Assembly: GCF_030272615.1 (NCBI RefSeq)
Contig: NC_081412.1
Span: 670,432,852 to 670,496,851, forward strand
Source of the DNA: Cryptomeria japonica
Lineage: Eukaryota; Streptophyta; Pinopsida; Cupressales; Cupressaceae
Reading direction: 5' to 3'
Length of the DNA: 64,000 nucleotides
Positions 12,280 to 24,053 of the stretch are shown piece after piece. A program made the position numbers and the translations under genes. Below the pieces are notes generated by a model. The model searched no databases. It was not told the DNA's origin and saw only the letters and a program-made list of their open reading frames with translations. The number at the start of each line of letters is the position of its first letter. Position 1 is the first letter of the stretch.

Positions 12280-15200
12280 TGTCCCAGCAGAGTATCAGAG
12301 GCAGCTCCATCTTGGGTCTAAGCTGAGCTTTAGTGATGTGATTGTACCCATCCTTGGAGTTTTATTCTCCATTCTTGGAGCCATCCCACACAAGCCTATC
12401 CTTGCCTAGACTAAAGGAAATGTTTTTATCTTTTAGGATTGTCATGAATTTATCTTTATCCCTTACAGAGATATCCTCATTTTCTCTGACAATTCATTTC
12501 CACCCCGCTCTATCCTCAGAGGGAGAAATGTAGTTCCCAATCAATTTCCCTCTGTTTGATTCTAGGAGTGCTCTTGTAGGCCCAAAATCATGGATTTTCT
12601 CGATCACCTTATACCCCCTCCAAGAGTCTGACCAAAACAAGGCATCCTCCCTTGACCCTAGGTTCCATGTGAGTTTATCTGTGATAATATTTTTGCATTC
12701 TAGCATAAAGGTCCATATGTGAGAGCCTATGGGCGGATTGTTTTCTCTAAATATTTGGATAGGGTTGTCTTCTTTAAGGTATTTATGATACAAGATTCTC
12801 GCCCATTTTAAATGGGGATGTCTGAACATTCTCCATACTAATTTTGCCCCTAGGGCCCTACTTTGGTCACAAATATTTTTAATGCCAGCTCCTCCTTCTT
12901 TTGGTCTACAAATCTTATCCCAAGATAGGAGTGATAATTTCTTATCATCATTGGCACCTTGCCAAAAGAAAGTTCTAAGGTGTTTATTTAGCTCATTCCA
13001 TTTTTTAACTGATAAATTGTGACAAGATAGTTGGTAAATGGGCATTGCTGCCAAAACTGATTTGACCAAAGTTGCACTGCCCATAGAGGACATCCATTTC
13101 CCTTTCCAACTGTTAATTCTCTTCTTGATTTTTTACACCACATGATCCTAAGACTTAGATGTCCTGCTCCCCTTATCCAAAGGGATGCCTAAATATTTGT
13201 AAGGGAGGAGACCAGGTTTGATCTCCAAGACCCTACATATCTCTTTCTCGGATGTAGTTTCTATGTTGAACATGAGCACTTCTAACTTCACCAAATTGAC
13301 CTCTTGACCCGAGGCTTCCATGTAGGATTTGAGGATACCTTTGAAGGCCCTTGCTTCCCTAATGTTGCCTTGACCAAAAAGCATTGTATCATCTATGAAT
13401 TGTTGGTGGGTAATGGGAGTTAGACCACTGGTAATGGGTATACCTATGTTTCCACCCTCTTCCCTAGCCTTTGAGATAGACCTACCAAGAGCCTCTGCCA
13501 TAATGATGAAGAGGGAAGGAGACATGGGGTCTCCCTACCTAAGTCCCCTAGAGCTACTAAAAAAAATTTCAGGTGAGCCATTGACAAGGACAGAAAATTT
13601 GGGGGTGGATATGCATTCAAAGATAAGGTTGATCCAAGTTTTGGCAAAGCCAAATTCTTCCAAACATTTCCATAAAAATATCCAATCCACTTTACCATAT
13701 GCTTTACTAATATCTAATTTGACCAACATGCTTGGTGCTCCATTATGGTGGACTGAATGTATAACTTCTTGAGCTATGATTACCCCATCATAGATTGATC
13801 TATCGGGCACAAAGCCTACTTTTTCTTCGTTAATGATGATAGGGAGAAGTTTTTGAAGTCTAGTTGCTAGAGTTTTGGTAAGTAGTTTATAAAGGGTATT
13901 ACACAAGACTATGGGCCTATATTCATTAAAGCTACCAGGTTTCTCTTTTTTCAGAATCAAAACTAAGAAGGTATTATTGATCTCCTTAGTGATCTTACCT
14001 GAGTTTCTAACACCCTCTAAGGCCTCTGTGATCTCTCGACCCATAAAACCCCAACATTTTTGGAAGAGACTAGTTGGGGAGCCATCTGGGCCTGGAGCCT
14101 TATTTGGGTTCATTTTCATGAGCACATAATTAACCTCCTCCTCTATAAATTTCTTAAGAAGACATCTATTGTGTTCTGCATCAATGAGTTTTGGAATATT
14201 GCTAGTTATATTCTGTTGGCCTCTAAGGTTGGAACCAACTATATTGTTAAGGATTCCTTCAGAAAACCTTACCGCTTCCTCTACCACCTCTGACAGGTTT
14301 TCCATATTTACTCCTTGGTAGTTCTTAATGTTTGAGATTCGGTTTACCCATCTTTTCTATTTGGTACAGTTATGAAAGAACTTTGTGTTGCGATCTCCTT
14401 CTTTCAACCAAGTTTCTCTGGATTTTTGTCTCCAGAAGATTTCTTCTTTTGCCAGAATCTCTTCATACTCTTTTAGTAATATTTTTTCCTTCAGGAAGAG
14501 ATGTTCATCCATCCCTCAATCCAAAACTTCCCTATTAATATCCTTGAGGTCCATTTCTACTAAAAGTTTCTTATCAAAGATGTTACCAAAATGCTCTCGA
14601 TTCCACTCCAAGAGCCTCTTTTTGATTAACTTCAATTTGTTTGCAACAATATACATCTTTGAGCCTGAGAATACTGATTCCCTTCACCATTGTTCAATCA
14701 GGTTGATGATGTTATCAACCTTATACCACATGTTCTCAAATGTGAATGGGCATTTTTTTGGACCTTGATCTACAAGAATGTTAAGTTGGAGTGAATAATG
14801 GTCTGAACAAGATAAAGGTAGGATCTCTGCTTCCATAGTGTAACTGAAATTCATAAGCCCCCCATGAATAGAAAATATGTCTAGCTTTTCAGCAATATTG
14901 CTAATGCCCTTCCTTCTATTGTTCCATGTAAAGGTGCTCTCTGCTGTCTGGATTTCCAACAAAGAATTCCTATTGATCCAATCATTGAAGTCGAGTGCCG
15001 CAGTAGGTAACTTATTACTACCTCCTCTTTTGTCTGATGCCTTAGTGATGGCATTGAAATCTCCTCCAATAATACACATCTTATTCAGATTGTTTCTTAA
15101 GAAAGTCTCAAGTTCCATCCAGACTTGAACTTTATCCTTGTTCTGAATAGGGCCATATACATTGATCAGGTTAAATCTTAACTTATTATCGTAGCACTTA

Positions 15201-15452
15201 ACCTTTCCACCTATCCATTTTTGTTTTATCTCTAATGGTGTAAAAGAGGAATATCTAGGATCCTAGATGATTTCTAGGCCTCCTGAAGCTCCAAGTGCTG
15301 GGGAATACTTCACTTTTCTAAAACCTAATTTCTTCTCAGAGAGGTCTATCTCGGTTGGGTTCATTTTAGTTTCTTGGATTAGAATTATGTCTGGTTTTGA
15401 TTCAGATATACAACGTTTTATGATACACTACATTCCATGATAAGAGTTTCAT
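12280..15452 (-). pseudogene. LINE ORF2: endonuclease and reverse transcriptase
   Basis: The start ATG at 15452 gives MKLLSWNV, the usual opening of an L1 apurinic-type endonuclease. Endonuclease motifs follow: IGGDFNAI (about 15070-15050), FTWNNRR and SDHYSL. The RT fingers and palm (14305-13535) show NPNKAPGPDG, the EYRPI block and KLDISKAYGKVDW; the catalytic box reads FIDDTMLF (13148-13525). The thumb and beyond (13093-12494) include LSWDKICRPKEGGAGI. From 15118 leftward everything is in one frame, broken by stops; the stop between RGLR and GDPMSP (13535-13537) is a TAG where LINEs have Gln. A frameshift lies between 15452 and 15118. The C-terminal zinc-binding region is absent: homology ends at about 12280 (ILCWDRL). 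ORF2 product would nick DNA and prime reverse transcription in the nucleus; this copy is dead. Confidence 0.9.
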
Positions 15453-16106
15453 GGCTCTGTGGGGAGGAAATTCCCCTCCCCTACATTAAATAGTGATGAA
15501 ATTTTGGATTGGTCCACAAATTCCCCATCCTTGGCTCTTAATTCAGCAAGGGATCTCCTACCCCTCCTTTTGATGGACTTTACACAGTTAGAAGAGTCTT
15601 TTCTCTCCTCTGAATTATGAATGCCTAGAATTTTTGGGTTCTCATTTTCCAAATTATCTAGGTCAATGACTAATTCTTCTGTTTCCATATTAACTTTGGC
15701 ACGATCCACTAAATTTTTCACATATAGCTCCCTCTGCCTTTCCAATTCCTCGGAGACACAAACCTCATCAACAAACTATTCCATTAGGTCATTAACTACT
15801 TCTTCCCCAATAAAGTTGGATATAATGTTGACTTCCCTTTTTACTTCTTCTCTCTCTTCCACTTATGCCACCATTGAATCAATATTCTGGGGTGGTCTAT
15901 TTTACTTTGCCCCCCCACTTTCCTCCATATCCTTATCTTGTGTTGTCAGCTGTTCTTGCTCAGATCCTTTATCCTTAATAGGGGAACACATTTCCTTCAC
16001 CAATGGTTGCTCTGAAAGGGATAATTTTGCTTCTGTTGAATGCCCCAAGGGGGGTTCACTATTTCCTTCCCCGAGTCTATGCTTATTGCAAAGTTAATAT
16101 TTAGGT
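15449..16106 (-). pseudogene. LINE ORF1 C-terminal remnant
   Basis: The open part (15449-15745) is hydrophilic and charged (MERQRELYVKNLVDRAK...), as expected for the end of an ORF1 nucleic-acid-binding protein, but no zinc knuckle is retained because the element is truncated at 16106. Its TGA stop (15451-15449) overlaps the ORF2 ATG (15452-15450) as ATGA, suggesting that ORF2 was translated by termination-reinitiation in the parent element. Frame breaks occur upstream of 15745. Confidence 0.65.
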
Positions 16107-16125
16107 TTGCAGCTACTGATTATTA

Positions 16126-16977
16126 ATCCCCTATCTTATATGGATTATTTGAATACCAAGAATTAATTCACTGCAAATATTGAAAAATAACACAACTGCA
16201 ACTTCACAAATAAAATCATAGAAAGAAAATATGCAACACAATGAACATGAAATTTTTGGACAAATTGTCCCTAGAAAAACCCTGAAGGGAAAACTAGTAG
16301 CGCAGATGAGGAATATTATTAAAATTCAGCAAACAAGAGATACATAAATTGCTTGCCTCTTACTGGTAGAGGTCCAACACCATTCTCCTCTGAAAATTCT
16401 TCTCCCAATTTCTCCTCTTGAAATTCCACTCCTATTGTCTCCAACGCTATCACTGTGCCCTTGCTATTACTACAAAACTATTTGCAAAGACTGCAAATTC
16501 ATTTGTTATCACTGCAGATTTTTCTCAAGTGTGTGTTCTCCAAATGCCTAATGACCTCCTTTTATACTACTCTCATTGGAAAACCAACAGTCGAGATTTA
16601 ATCTCAATCAATGGATGTGATAAATTAGACCTTAACAACCCATAACAAATTGGTCGCTAGATGTCCCTAAAGGAATCACTAGATTAATTAAATAATTATC
16701 TTCACTCTGATCAAACCTAACACAATGGTAAGCAGAAATTTTTTGTTAGGCAACTATACAGAGACCCTACAAACTAGGGCATGTCTTGCTTCTTTGATCT
16801 AGATCACAAAAGTTTTCCAGTGTTTGAAGATTTTCACTCTTGTATATTTGAGGCCACTAACACATATCAAGTAGAAGATCAAAAAATTGTCCTTTATCTA
16901 AAAGAAGATTTAAAAAAACTAAAATAAAACAAAAAAAACATAAAGCAAGATCCTTTATTAGATAATTCCTATCTTCA
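16126..16977 (-). repeat. Probable 3' LTR of copia A
   Basis: It starts TGAAGATAGG directly after the polypurine tract AAGGGGAGAA (minus strand, about 16978-16988). A CCAAT box (16575-16579) and TATAAAAGG box (16555-16566) on the minus strand give a U3-like promoter about 410 bp into the LTR, and the remainder resembles an LTR R-U5 region. Only the first 75 bp or so align with the 5' LTR remnant, so the left limit is uncertain. Confidence 0.55.
16555..16579 (-). promoter_or_regulatory. CCAAT and TATA boxes of an LTR promoter
   Basis: Minus-strand order is CCAAT (16579-16575), 8 bp, then TATAAAAGGAGG (16566-16555). This is a canonical plant pol II core promoter layout within the likely U3 of copia A. 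Confidence 0.6.
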
Positions 16978-17110
16978 TTCTCCCCTTGAATGATCAATGG
17001 AGGTCAGTCCCAACTAATTTCTAAAAGTAACCAAAAGTCAATATTGGAAGAGCTTTGGTGAAGATATCAACAACTTGCTCAGATGAAGGATAGAACGACA
17101 ACTCCACTTG

Positions 17111-20108
17111 TCAATCTGGAACCAAGTCATGAATGTAATGATGTCGGATCTCTATGTTCTTTGTTCTTGCATGAAACATAGGATTCTTTGTCATGGAAAT
17201 AGTGCTATTGTTATAAAAATAGATGGTGGTTGGATTCTCAGGAAGCAAATATAGATCTGTCAATATCCTTCTTATCCGTACTGCTTGAGAACTTGTTGAT
17301 GAAGCTTCCATGTTTTCTGCTTCTATTGAAGAAAGAGCCACTATTGCCTGTTTCTTACTACTGCAAGATACAACTCCAGAGCCAAATGAAAACACATAAC
17401 CAAATTGTGATTTCTTATCATCCACTAAACTAGCCTAATCTGAATCTATGTAACCAGCTAGTTCAAACTTGTCAGTGGGAGAATATTGAATGCCAAAAGT
17501 CTGTGTACCACTCACATACCTCATGATTATTTTAGCAGCTCGTCAATGTGACTCATGTAGATCCTGCATGAACCATGAGATGATTCTCACAACACACATA
17601 ATATCAAGTCTCGTTGTTGTGAGGTACATGAGGCTACCAACCAAACTCTTATATTGAGTTGCATCAACCTTGTGAATAGAATCTCCCTTGGTTAGTTTTT
17701 TCACCAAGGGCTATGGGGGTTGCAAATGCTTTGCATGCCACCATGTTAAACTTCTTCAATAAATTAGCTAAATACTTGGATTGGGAAATAAATATACCTT
17801 CTGATGTTTGTTGTACTTCAACACCAAAAAAATAGTGTATAAGTCCTAGATCTGATATTTTAAAGTCTTGTTTCATTTTTTCTTGAAACTTCTCCATGAA
17901 AGCTTTGCTATTACCTATATAAATCAAATCATTAACATAGAGGCAAACTATGAGAATATCATTACCAATACATTGGACATACAATATAGGCTCTGAGTGG
18001 CCTCTATTGAATCCTTTCTTCATGAAATAATTGTCAATTCTAGTATACCAGGCATGAGGAGCTTGCTTCAACCCATAAAGGGCTTTTTTCAACTTGTAGA
18101 CTAAGTGTTATTTTTCTGGAACTTCATAACCCATAGGTTGGTCTACATAAACTTCCTCATCTATGCAACCATTAAGGAATGCTGATTTCAAATCCATCTG
18201 AAATATTAGCCACTTATATTGTGTTGTTATAGCCAATATAATCTTGACTGTATCAAGTTGAGCTACAAAAGAATTTTTTTTTGCATAATCCACTCTAGGA
18301 GTTTGTGCAAACCCCTTGGCAACTAGTCTTTCCTTATGTCTCTCTACTGAACCATCTGTATGATATTTGACTTTTTATATCCATTTCACACCAATCACTT
18401 GCTTACCTTTGGGAAACGGAACTAACTCCCAAGTATTATTCTTATGAATGGAATTCATTTCCTCATTCATAGCATTAACCCATACGAGTTCTTTCACTGC
18501 TTCATCATATACAAAGGGTTCATCTTTAATTGTACTAAACAAAGAAAAATTAATAACTGGATTTATATTAGCACTTCTCTGATAAATATCAACCAAACTT
18601 CATACATTTCTTGGAACAAATGCTTGAGGTGATGGTGGAGGTGAATCTTCACCTAAGCTTGTGCTACTTAAAGAACTAGGTGAGCTTGGAGGTCTGTAAC
18701 TAGAGATTGAACTTCCACTAGAACTTGTGGGGAGAGGAGGAGGAACACTTTTATCTTCCATTTTTATGATTATTGATGGATTTTTCTGCACATCATCTTT
18801 TTGTACATCATCTTTCTGCACATCACCTTTCCACTACCATACTGCCCCTTCATCAAAAATCACATCCCAAATACTATCCATTGCTTTATCTTAAGATTAT
18901 AGAATCGATAGACTTTAGTTGCAGTAGAGTAACCCAAAAAGATACAAAGTTGGTATTTGGCATTCAACTTCTTTTTCTTTTGATCTAGAATATGCACATA
19001 TGCCAAGCATCCAAATATGCAAAGATGAGCCACTGAAGGCTTGTGACCACTCCAGGATTCCTTTGGAGTGAGATTTTGAACTGCGTTCATGGGACTACAG
19101 CTGAGAATATATATGACAGTGGCAACTGCTTCTCCCCAAAAACTATTTGGAAGATTCTTTGACTACACCATGCTTTGTGCCATTTCCATAATGGTATGGT
19201 TCTTTCTTTCAACAATATCATTTTGTTGAGGTGTATATGTGGTAGTAAGCTCTCTCTGGGTGCCATTCTTAGGAAAAAAATCAGCAAACTCATTAGAAGT
19301 AAACTCTCCCTCTCATCTATTCTGAGTATCTTGATAGGATACCCGCTTTGTTTTTCAACCAGTGCTTTAAAATTCTTGAAGCATGCAAAGGCTTCAGATT
19401 TTTGGTTCAAAAAATAAACCTAAGTGTGGCAAGAGTAATAATCAATAAATATAAAAAAATAAAGGTTCTTACCCAATGATCGCTCTTGCATGTCACCACA
19501 GATGTCAGCATGCACAAGCTCTAGAGGAGATTTGGCTCTCCAAGATTTGCCAACCAGAAAAATGTCTCAATGATGCTTGCCAAGTGCACACCCTGAACAA
19601 ACTTCTTCTTTTTTCGTGATTGCAGGAAGACCTCACCATATTGCCCTTGAAAATCCAGATGACAATATCATTGATGCCATAACAATGAATCATCTATGGT
19701 TTATTTGGGTGCATGCAACTTACTTGAAACCAATTTGAGAGGAAACAATCTATTCTCTATCATTTAAGTCTTTGCTACAAGATGATGATTATTAGATTTA
19801 TCAAAGATTTTGCAGCAGCTATCTTCAAATACAACTTTATAGTTCTTTTCTAAAAGCTTTCCTATACTCAGAAGACTATGCTATAACTCTGGCACAAAAA
19901 AAGTATTTTTTATATGCGTAGTGTCTCCTTGCTTAGTCTTGACTGCAAGGGTACATTTTCCCACTACATCAACCTCCTTATCATCTCCAAATTTTACTTT
20001 ACTTCTCATTGAATCATCTAATTTGGCAAAGAAATTAGATTTACCTGTCATGTGATTTGAGCAGCCGCTATCCAAGAACCAGACATCCTCTTGGGGCTCT
20101 TTTGCCAA
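17111..20108 (-). pseudogene. Copia A pol: protease, integrase, RT, RNase H
   Basis: Protease core WFLDSGCSNHMTG is at about 20075-20035. Integrase core and C-terminal pieces lie at 18860-19410 (STATKVYRFYN region), followed by a Pro/Ser-rich linker (18600-18821) that contains short QKDDV repeats. RT pieces include MNSIHKNNTWELVPFPKGKQ (18375-18596), DLKSAFLNG (18108-18293) and [13 protein letters not shown] with LYVNDLIYIG (17664-18092), where the catalytic YVDD reads YVND. RNase H (17111-17425) retains FGSGVVSCSSKKQ and SRTKHI-like MFHARTKNIEIRHH. At least seven frame changes or stops separate these, so no polyprotein can be made. Confidence 0.88.
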
Positions 20109-20198
20109 ATTTCATGCAAAGACTATAGAATTCTTTGCGTCAAAAGACTCTTATGCATAAATAGCTCTTGACTTATTCAATTCAGATTTCTTCTTCTT

Positions 20199-21906
20199 GC
20201 ACTCAGATTCATAGTGCCCATATCTTCCACAATATCTGCACTATATACTTCTTCTATCAACAAAACTCTATCCTCTTCCTCTATTATTTCCTCTTCTTCT
20301 TCCTCTACCTCTTCCTCTATTATTACCAGAAGATTCACCTTGAAATTTAGCAGTATGAGAGGGAGGAGATTTGGATTTTTCCTCAATATTCATAGAAGAA
20401 TGAAAAGCTTGCACAAAATTTTCCGTAGAACGTTACATGTGCTCTTCATGAGACTACAAAGAACCAATTAATTCTACAACTTTGAAAGTAGTTAAATTTT
20501 TACTTTCTTCAATAACAATTATTACTGGATCAAATTTAGGAGGAAGAGACATCTAAAAAAATTTCTACAATTTTCTAGTCTAATATTGTTTCACCTTGAG
20601 TACTAAGTTGATTCACAATATCTTGAGTCCTAGTAGTAAATTCATGAATGGACTCAGATTCCTTCATCCTCAAATTTTTAATTTTTTCTTTGAAAAGTTT
20701 GAAGTATTACCAATTTGATTTTGTCTGTACCTTGGTATGTAGTTTGTAGAGCCTCCCATGCATCCTTTGATTTTGTCAAATTGGCAATTCGAGGAAAAAT
20801 TGAAACATCCAAGACAAATTGAATGGTGAATTGAGCTTTGTTATCCTTCTTTCTATCTTCTTTTAGCTGATTTTTCTATTGTGGTGTCCATGTATTTAAT
20901 GTATTTTGATCAATGATAACTTTAAGAAATCCCCCCTCAAAAAAATGTATAAAATCTTGGCGAATATTTAATTTTTTTTAAAATAATAATAATATTTATT
21001 GGCGAATCTTCCCTTTTATAAAACAAAAAATTAATTTTATTGGCGAATTTGTTTATATCAATTGTTTTTGGTAGAAAAATTGGTGAATCTTGGAAAATAA
21101 TTATTGTATGCATTTCCTTTCATTTAAAAATAATCTTTTGTAAAAAAGTAAAGGCATGAAGGTTTAAATCATTAATGATTTTAAGGGTTAGACTATACTT
21201 TATTTGGTTTCTACCATTAACTTAAAATAATCTAATAGCCCTCTTTCTATTTTCTGAGATAAAATTTACAAACAATTTGTAATATACATGGGGCCAAAAA
21301 TTGCTTTTAGACCATTGGTTTTCATTGAAGTCAACAATTCAAAAGCAATTTCAAACCCCACGAGCATTACAACTTGTAGGTACATTTTACCTCATGGAAT
21401 ACAACGAAGGTCATTAAATTATATTTTAAATCAATGGTGGAAACAAAATATTGTTGATATAACCCTAAAGTAACTAATAATTATGATATATTATTGGTGA
21501 ATTAATTTGGATTTCTACAATTAATTATTAAAATATTGGCGAATCTGATCCAATCATGTATCAAATATTGTGGTGAATCTTTAAGTTAAAAAAATTAATA
21601 AAATAAATTCTCTCGCAATTTAAATAACATTAAAATAAAAATTTGTAAAAATATGGCGATTTAAGTCACCTTAAAAGTTGAAATTATTAGTCAAATTTGA
21701 TTCCCAAATTTCAAAAAATAGCCAATTGACGAATATTAGCCACTAAAGTTTTCACTGATTTTGATCTACAAGTTCTTTTTATCCACCTTCCACAAATTCC
21801 AAGAGATTTGGGATAAAAATAGGATCTTCATTTTGATGCTCCAGTAATCATAGTTTTCTCTAGTAAATAACGAAAGCTAAAATGCTTAATATTTTCCATT
21901 AGCCAT
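20199..21906 (-). pseudogene. Copia A gag, split by an insertion
   Basis: Minus-strand ATG at 21906 opens a gag-type N-terminus with YDYWSIKMKILFLS (about 21830), then is interrupted at 21757-20912 by a foreign insert. It resumes with a UBN2-like section containing KAQFTIQFVLDVSIFPRI and AWEALQTTYQG (about 20860-20730). An Arg/Gly-rich stretch precedes the CCHC zinc knuckle CRYCGRYGHYESEC at 20240-20199 (CX2CX4HX4C). One copy of the 9-bp duplication plus the insert accounts for the gap while keeping the frame. Several TAG and frameshift lesions remain. Confidence 0.8.
20912..21757. mobile_element. 846-bp MITE-like insert with 9-bp target duplication
   Basis: The insert is flanked by the perfect 9-bp direct repeat ATTTTGATC (20903-20911 and 21758-21766). 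Its ends are weakly inverted (TGATAACTTTAAG against TGAAAACTTTAGT). Nine-base duplications are characteristic of Mutator-like elements (and of hAT at 8 bp), so a non-autonomous MULE is the best guess. It is AT-rich, non-coding, and carries eight or so copies of TTGG(C/T)GAAT. It sits in copia gag, and its removal rejoins the gag similarity. Confidence 0.7.
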
Positions 21907-21977
21907 CTAGAAATAAATGTTGCTCTGACTTTGCTACCTACACAATAATTTTTTTTGCAACCTACTCTGATAGGGAA

Positions 21978-22198
21978 TGAAAGATTCTAAATTTAAAAGA
22001 TATAGAAAAAAAACAGAGCTAAGAAGAAGATAGCAATGAAAACATATTAATATTGAAAAACTTAAAAATTAGTACAAATATTCCTTGAAAACTATAAACA
22101 ATAAGGTTGCTTATCGTCGAGTGTTTATTTAGAACAAGATAAAAAACTAAAAATAAAACATAGAGCAAGATCCTTTATCGGATCATTCCTATCTTTAA
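21978..22198 (-). repeat. 5' LTR remnant of copia A and adjacent PBS
   Basis: The head matches the 3' LTR head for about 75 bp. The inner end is followed on the minus strand by TATCAGAGTAGGTTGC (about 21976-21960), a degenerate form of the TGGTATCAGAGC site complementary to initiator tRNA-Met. At about 220 bp it is much shorter than the probable 3' LTR, so it is internally deleted. Confidence 0.55.
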
Positions 22199-22389
22199 GT
22201 ATGCCATCTAGAATTTTCAAGAGGCGATTCATTCCAAAGAATTAAAGATGCCCTGCGGTATCTCACTCTTTGTGCTCAGCCAAATCTCTAAGAACTGACA
22301 GACCAAGATCAGGTGGCCAATATCTCACATGTTTTAATTTTGTTGACAAGATGTTCTTCCTTTCCATATAGAAGATTTTTAAGTAATCT

Positions 22390-24053
22390 AACATTTTGAA
22401 CAAAACTCACAGGCACAAAATGAGTTATATAGAAGAGCGAAGGGCTAAAGGGTACTGTTGGTTCTCAACAATATCATAGATGAAAGCATAGAGGAAGTGG
22501 AGTATTATCTCAAGGCAGACTTACGAAAAAATAGCTGGATCCTTTTGAGCGCTCGGAGTGTAGATGTTCTGGAAAAACATTTCATGATAATAAGTAAGCA
22601 GTCATGCATGCACATACTAGGGTTCAAAGTGGAAGAGGTAATTGCCATCCTATTGGAAAGGGCATGTGTAGAAGTGTCAATGTTTAGGGCAGAGGACAAA
22701 GTTTTTGCCATCAAGTGTGGAGACAGATGTTTGTTTAAAGAGGCCAGTCGGAGAGAAGCAACATTTCATCCGTTAACCTTAAAAGCTTTTGGATGTCACC
22801 TTTTCAATAATCACGGTCTACATTTGTCAAAGTGGTTTGGGTGATTTGTTGACTTTGCTGGACAAAGCTTTTGACAACATGCATCTCGAATATCGCACCA
22901 TATTCATGCTTCGCATAATTTATATGCCGCCTAATATGTATCCCCACAAAGTTACAGAGTGGCTAGCAATGATTATCAACAAAGAGATCTCATTTATTGA
23001 GAAAGCAGTGAGTTTGAATATTTTCTTTTAAGACTTTTTAGTTTATGATTTGGGTGTTTTTAATTGAAAAATCGCTAAACACTTATTTTATAAATGGTGT
23101 CAGGTTGAGGATCTATGTAAGAAGGCTTTTATTGAAGAATCTGGACCTAAAATTTGCATCCATGGCCTATATGTTGAATTCACACAAAGCAAAGAAAATG
23201 AAATGAGGAGATGGTTGTGGTGGAAGGGCGACCCACGTAGTACATGTGGATTAATATCACAACACAATGCAGGGTTTGAATTGGCTAAGTTGGAGCAGTG
23301 CATACATCAAAGACTGTCCCAGATCACCCTCCACGACCTTCAAAATTTGTTGGTGCTTCAGCTTGTAGGCATGCAGAATATAAGGAAACTTGACTTGGGT
23401 GGGATTGGCTGTCTCAGAAGTATTACATTACACAAATGCAAAGAACTGATAGTGCTTGAAGGTACGAAAAAATTACAACAGCTGGCGTGGCTTCAAATAA
23501 GTGAAGTAAATTTAATGTTTAGACTTCCCGACCTAAGCAGCTATGAAGGATTATATTATCTTCAGATCAGTTTTGCAGGTAGCCAGGTGCTCAATCAGCT
23601 GGGAGATCTTACCCATTGTTCTTTTCTGAGAGACATTAATGTTTGTTATTGATCCCTCTGGGAGTTTCCAAGGTTGAATGGTTTGAATAATTTGAAGAAA
23701 GTATAATTTAGTGTGTGATAAAGTGGAGGAGCCCCTCGACTATACAGGATGCGTGGGGCTGCAAAGTATTGTCCTCGATAAATTCTCCCAGATCGATGAG
23801 ACAACATCCCTCGTTGGACGCAATAAACTATCCAAAATTGTATTGTGGGACCATGATGCACTGAATAGATGCCCAGATTGTGAAGTGGTCTAGAGGCATG
23901 TCAAGATATAGATGTCCAAATAGAGTCGTTTGTTGCATCAAAATATTTTTTAGTGCCCAAAAGTTTAGAATCCTATGGCGAACTGAAAAATCTTCAACTA
24001 TGGAATTTGCGAAATCTAGAGGAGCTTCCGAGTTTCAGATTTCTATCAAATTT
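22390..24053 (+). pseudogene. NBS-LRR (TNL-like) resistance gene relict, 5' portion
   Basis: The family detects pathogen effectors and signals immunity from the cytoplasm. Visible here are a kinase-2 and RNBS-B region (22458-22600: VLNNIIDES then KNSWILLSARSVDVL), an ARC2-like block (22850-23007: YRTIFMLRIIYMPPNMYPHKV, KEISFIEKA), then leucine-rich repeats (23104-23660 and 23710-24050). A 96-bp GT-AG intron at 23008-23103 joins EKA to VEDLCKK in frame. No P-loop or TIR domain lies in the window; they were lost or displaced upstream by copia A. There are frameshifts near 22455 and 22800 and stops from 23650. The reading is cut at 24053 by copia B and resumes at 33178. Confidence 0.82.

Larger units (their letters stand above)
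9457..16106 (-). mobile_element. L1-like LINE (non-LTR retrotransposon), 5'-truncated and decayed
   Basis: The element is delimited by a perfect 19-bp target-site duplication, TTGCAGCTACTGATTATTA, at 9438-9456 and 16107-16125. A poly-T run immediately inside the left copy is the poly-A tail read on the minus strand, so the element runs right to left. The 3' end just inside the tail contains GGCCTTGGCC on the minus strand. Only the end of ORF1 remains at the right edge, so the copy is 5'-truncated. ORF2 carries endonuclease and reverse transcriptase but its coding match stops near 12280. The 2.8 kb from 9457 to 12280 is mostly not LINE-like (see the entries inside it), implying a nested insertion or a chimeric cDNA. 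Confidence 0.92.
16126..22198 (-). mobile_element. Decayed Ty1/copia LTR retrotransposon A
   Basis: Reading right to left the order is 5' LTR remnant, degenerate primer-binding site, gag with zinc knuckle, protease, integrase, reverse transcriptase, RNase H, polypurine tract and 3' LTR, the copia order. The right edge (22198) is set by similarity between the LTR heads at 22198 and 16977 (TTAAAGATAGGAAT versus TGAAGATAGGAATT). The left edge is not resolved; the LINE inserted at or near it. No 5-bp duplication was found. The body has frameshifts and stops throughout and an internal 846-bp insert. Confidence 0.85.

Noticed and set aside
11879-12310. Tyr/Ile-rich frames
   Set aside because: TA/TG low-complexity sequence on both strands.
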